Assembly (NCBI GenBank): GCA_947174225.1
Contig: CAMWIF010000113.1
Span: 1 to 7,796, forward strand
Length of the DNA stretch: 7,796 bases
Direction of reading: 5' to 3'
From: an uncultured Porphyromonadaceae bacterium
Lineage (GTDB): Bacteria > Bacteroidota > Bacteroidia > Bacteroidales > Muribaculaceae
Part shown: piece by piece, positions 6,227-7,796 of the stretch
Position numbering within the stretch: the first letter of the stretch is position 1
Layout of the letters: each line of letters opens with the position of its first letter
Made by a program: the position numbers and the translations under genes
Notes under the pieces: model-generated
Told to the model about the DNA's origin: nothing
The model's database searches: none
Seen by the model: only the letters and a program-made list of their open reading frames with translations

Positions 6227-7796
6227 TTATCTCGAACTCGCGTTATCAGAAGAGTATACTTTCAGGGAGACGGGACCGAGAAGGCCAGCGCGCGGTGCGC
6301 CGCGATAGGCGGAGGGCACGCTCTGATAATGGTTTGACAGGGTGCTGTAGACAAGTACCTCGACATCGTTCTCACCCGGCTTGACATAATCGGTGATATC
6401 CAGACGATAGGGAGTGCTCATAAGGACATCTACTGTCTGCCCGTTTACCGCAACCTCACAGGTCGCATCCACAAGACCCAAGTCAAGTTCCACACGGTCA
6501 TACCCTGCTTCCGGAACATCAACGGTCTTCCTATACTTTATACCGCCGGAGAAGTATTTCAATGCTCCGGCATCCGTCCAGTTTCCTGCGGCCAGTTTAC
6601 CATGTCCGCATGTAAGATATACCGGTTCCTCGAAGAATGCACCCCCGACATAGCCATAATCAGGACGGGCGGTCACGACTACCTCCCGGATTCCTCCGTC
6701 ATTTCCATCAATATTTAGGGAATATGATCCCTCATTCAGTTTCTTCAGATCATTACCCTTTATCTTCTTACCGTCGACAGTAACAGAAACCACTCTTCCA
6801 TTTACCTTCATATCCATCTTCTCTGTGCCGGGAGCTGTCTTGAATCTGTATTCCCAGTCTCCCTGTCCTTTCACCGGACTATAAGGAAGGTGCTCGGTGC
6901 CGTACCATTTCGAGGCTATGATGTCTCCATAAGGATCATTGTCCTTAAGAATGGAATGATTTTCAGGATAGAACACCACCGCACTGCGCTGACGATCGTC
7001 CCAGCAGTAGCTTTTCTTATCCTCCAGGCGATATTCAGCCTTCGGAACGTCGGCATAAGTAATAACGACGCTATGCCAGCCCTTGGACAGACTCACGGAG
7101 GGGGTATCCAACGGCTTACCGTCAACAAGGATTCGCATAGGCTCCACGCCCTCTTTCTCAGCAACATACATTCCCGACTCAGTCGCATAAACATAGCTAC
7201 GGAATATCTGATGTCCCCCTCTGTCAAGTATGAGGAAGCGGTTGTCGAGCTTTCCTTTAAGGCCGTGATAGCCCTGCGAGCCAGGACTGTCCTTGACTCC
7301 ATACTGCCATGAGAACACATAGGGCTCCCATCCGGAAACATCTTTCATAACATCAGATCCGGTCAGAAACGCATCAATATCCACCGACCCGTCGAGAACC
7401 TTCAGCTCCATCATAGGACCGAAACCGTATAGATCTGAAGTAGGCTTACCATTCAATGAGCCTTTACCTACGTAACTGCATTCAAATTCCCTTGCTTCCG
7501 GACCGATCAATCCGTCGGAAGCCGGCAATCTGAAATCGCCCCACTTATTGTCCATAGTGGGAATGATCTCTATATCCCATTCTCCCTCAAGGGGAACAGA
7601 CGCGACAAGACGGCTCTCCGTACCACTGTCGGTAGTATAGACCGGATTTCCCGAGGAGAATACGTAAAGACATGATGTACCCGGCTCTCCTTCAAACCTT
7701 ACATATGTCCCCTCGCTATCCTGACGCAGTATCGGCTGATCAGTGACCGAACCATCCTTGGCATTCCATCGTTCCGCCTTTCCCTGAGAACGGAAG
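6227..7796 (-). CDS. GH106 / alpha-L-rhamnosidase-like glycoside hydrolase, 3' part (5' end outside window)
   Basis: The minus-strand frame is open from the right edge of the window to TAA at 6227-6229, giving 522 visible residues. The first Met (codon 7553-7555) is internal, because the frame continues 80 codons upstream, through residues such as QDSEGTYVRFEGEPG. Motifs I associate with large rhamnosidase-like hydrolases are PTMDNKWGDFRLP (about fragment residues 79-91), GWEPYVFSWQYGV (155-167) and QGYHGLKG (174-181). The last 112 residues form a GH2-type sugar-binding jelly roll, with KYRKTVDVP, VDATCEVAVNG, PYRLDITDYV, STLSNHYQSVPS and GLLGPVSLKVY. Full-length members are about 1000 residues or more, so the catalytic barrel is expected upstream, outside the window. 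Such enzymes cleave terminal rhamnose (or related sugars) from plant or microbial glycans, usually after export, and sit in polysaccharide utilisation loci. I see no catalytic residues here, so specificity is unproven. The C-terminus abuts the IS scar. Confidence 0.82.
   Translation of the reverse strand, partial: FRSQGKAERWNAKDGSVTDQPILRQDSEGTYVRFEGEPGTSCLYVFSSGNPVYTTDSGTESRLVASVPLEGEWDIEIIPTMDNKWGDFRLPASDGLIGPEAREFECSYVGKGSLNGKPTSDLYGFGPMMELKVLDGSVDIDAFLTGSDVMKDVSGWEPYVFSWQYGVKDSPGSQGYHGLKGKLDNRFLILDRGGHQIFRSYVYATESGMYVAEKEGVEPMRILVDGKPLDTPSVSLSKGWHSVVITYADVPKAEYRLEDKKSYCWDDRQRSAVVFYPENHSILKDNDPYGDIIASKWYGTEHLPYSPVKGQGDWEYRFKTAPGTEKMDMKVNGRVVSVTVDGKKIKGNDLKKLNEGSYSLNIDGNDGGIREVVVTARPDYGYVGGAFFEEPVYLTCGHGKLAAGNWTDAGALKYFSGGIKYRKTVDVPEAGYDRVELDLGLVDATCEVAVNGQTVDVLMSTPYRLDITDYVKPGENDVEVLVYSTLSNHYQSVPSAYRGAPRAGLLGPVSLKVYSSDNASSR

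Noticed and set aside
6890..7312. A 140-codon plus-strand open frame opposite the glycoside hydrolase.
   Set aside because: It is antisense to a coding region with clear hydrolase motifs and shows no domain of its own.

Overview
The window looks like chromosomal DNA of a gut-type Bacteroidales bacterium (Bacteroides / Parabacteroides / Muribaculaceae range; the genus cannot be fixed from the sequence alone). The pointers are A-rich sequence instead of strong Shine-Dalgarno motifs ahead of the start codons, a large TPR protein followed by an outer-membrane beta-barrel ending in Phe, a rhamnosidase-like glycoside hydrolase of the type common in polysaccharide degraders, and IS remnants resembling IS3/IS150 and IS982 elements of that order.

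Layout. Bases 6-77 are a complete tRNA-Glu(UUC). It is followed by a GC-rich hairpin (103-137) in the 80-base gap before the first protein gene. Bases 158-5651 hold three closely spaced plus-strand genes: a 1015-residue exported TPR-repeat protein, a 620-residue signal-peptide-bearing outer-membrane barrel protein, and a 172-residue soluble protein I do not recognise. The gaps are 17 and 47 bases and I see no convincing terminator in either, so they probably form one transcription unit. My inference is that the TPR protein is a periplasmic or outer-membrane-anchored partner of the barrel, but the sequence does not show the substrate or process.

Bases 5652-6226 contain no intact gene. They hold a small scar of mobile DNA: the last 60 codons of an IS3-family transposase on the minus strand, joined head-to-head to the last 63 codons of an IS982-like transposase on the plus strand. 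The two truncated reading frames share about nine bases at the junction, so unbroken but meaningless reading frames cross it on both strands.

Bases 6227-7796 on the minus strand are the 3' part of a GH106 / alpha-L-rhamnosidase-like gene whose 5' end lies beyond the right edge. Its last codons abut the IS scar. I found no CRISPR array, phage gene, defence system or clearly new system. The least understood part is the TPR/barrel/172-residue trio, and the most unusual structure is the fused IS remnant.
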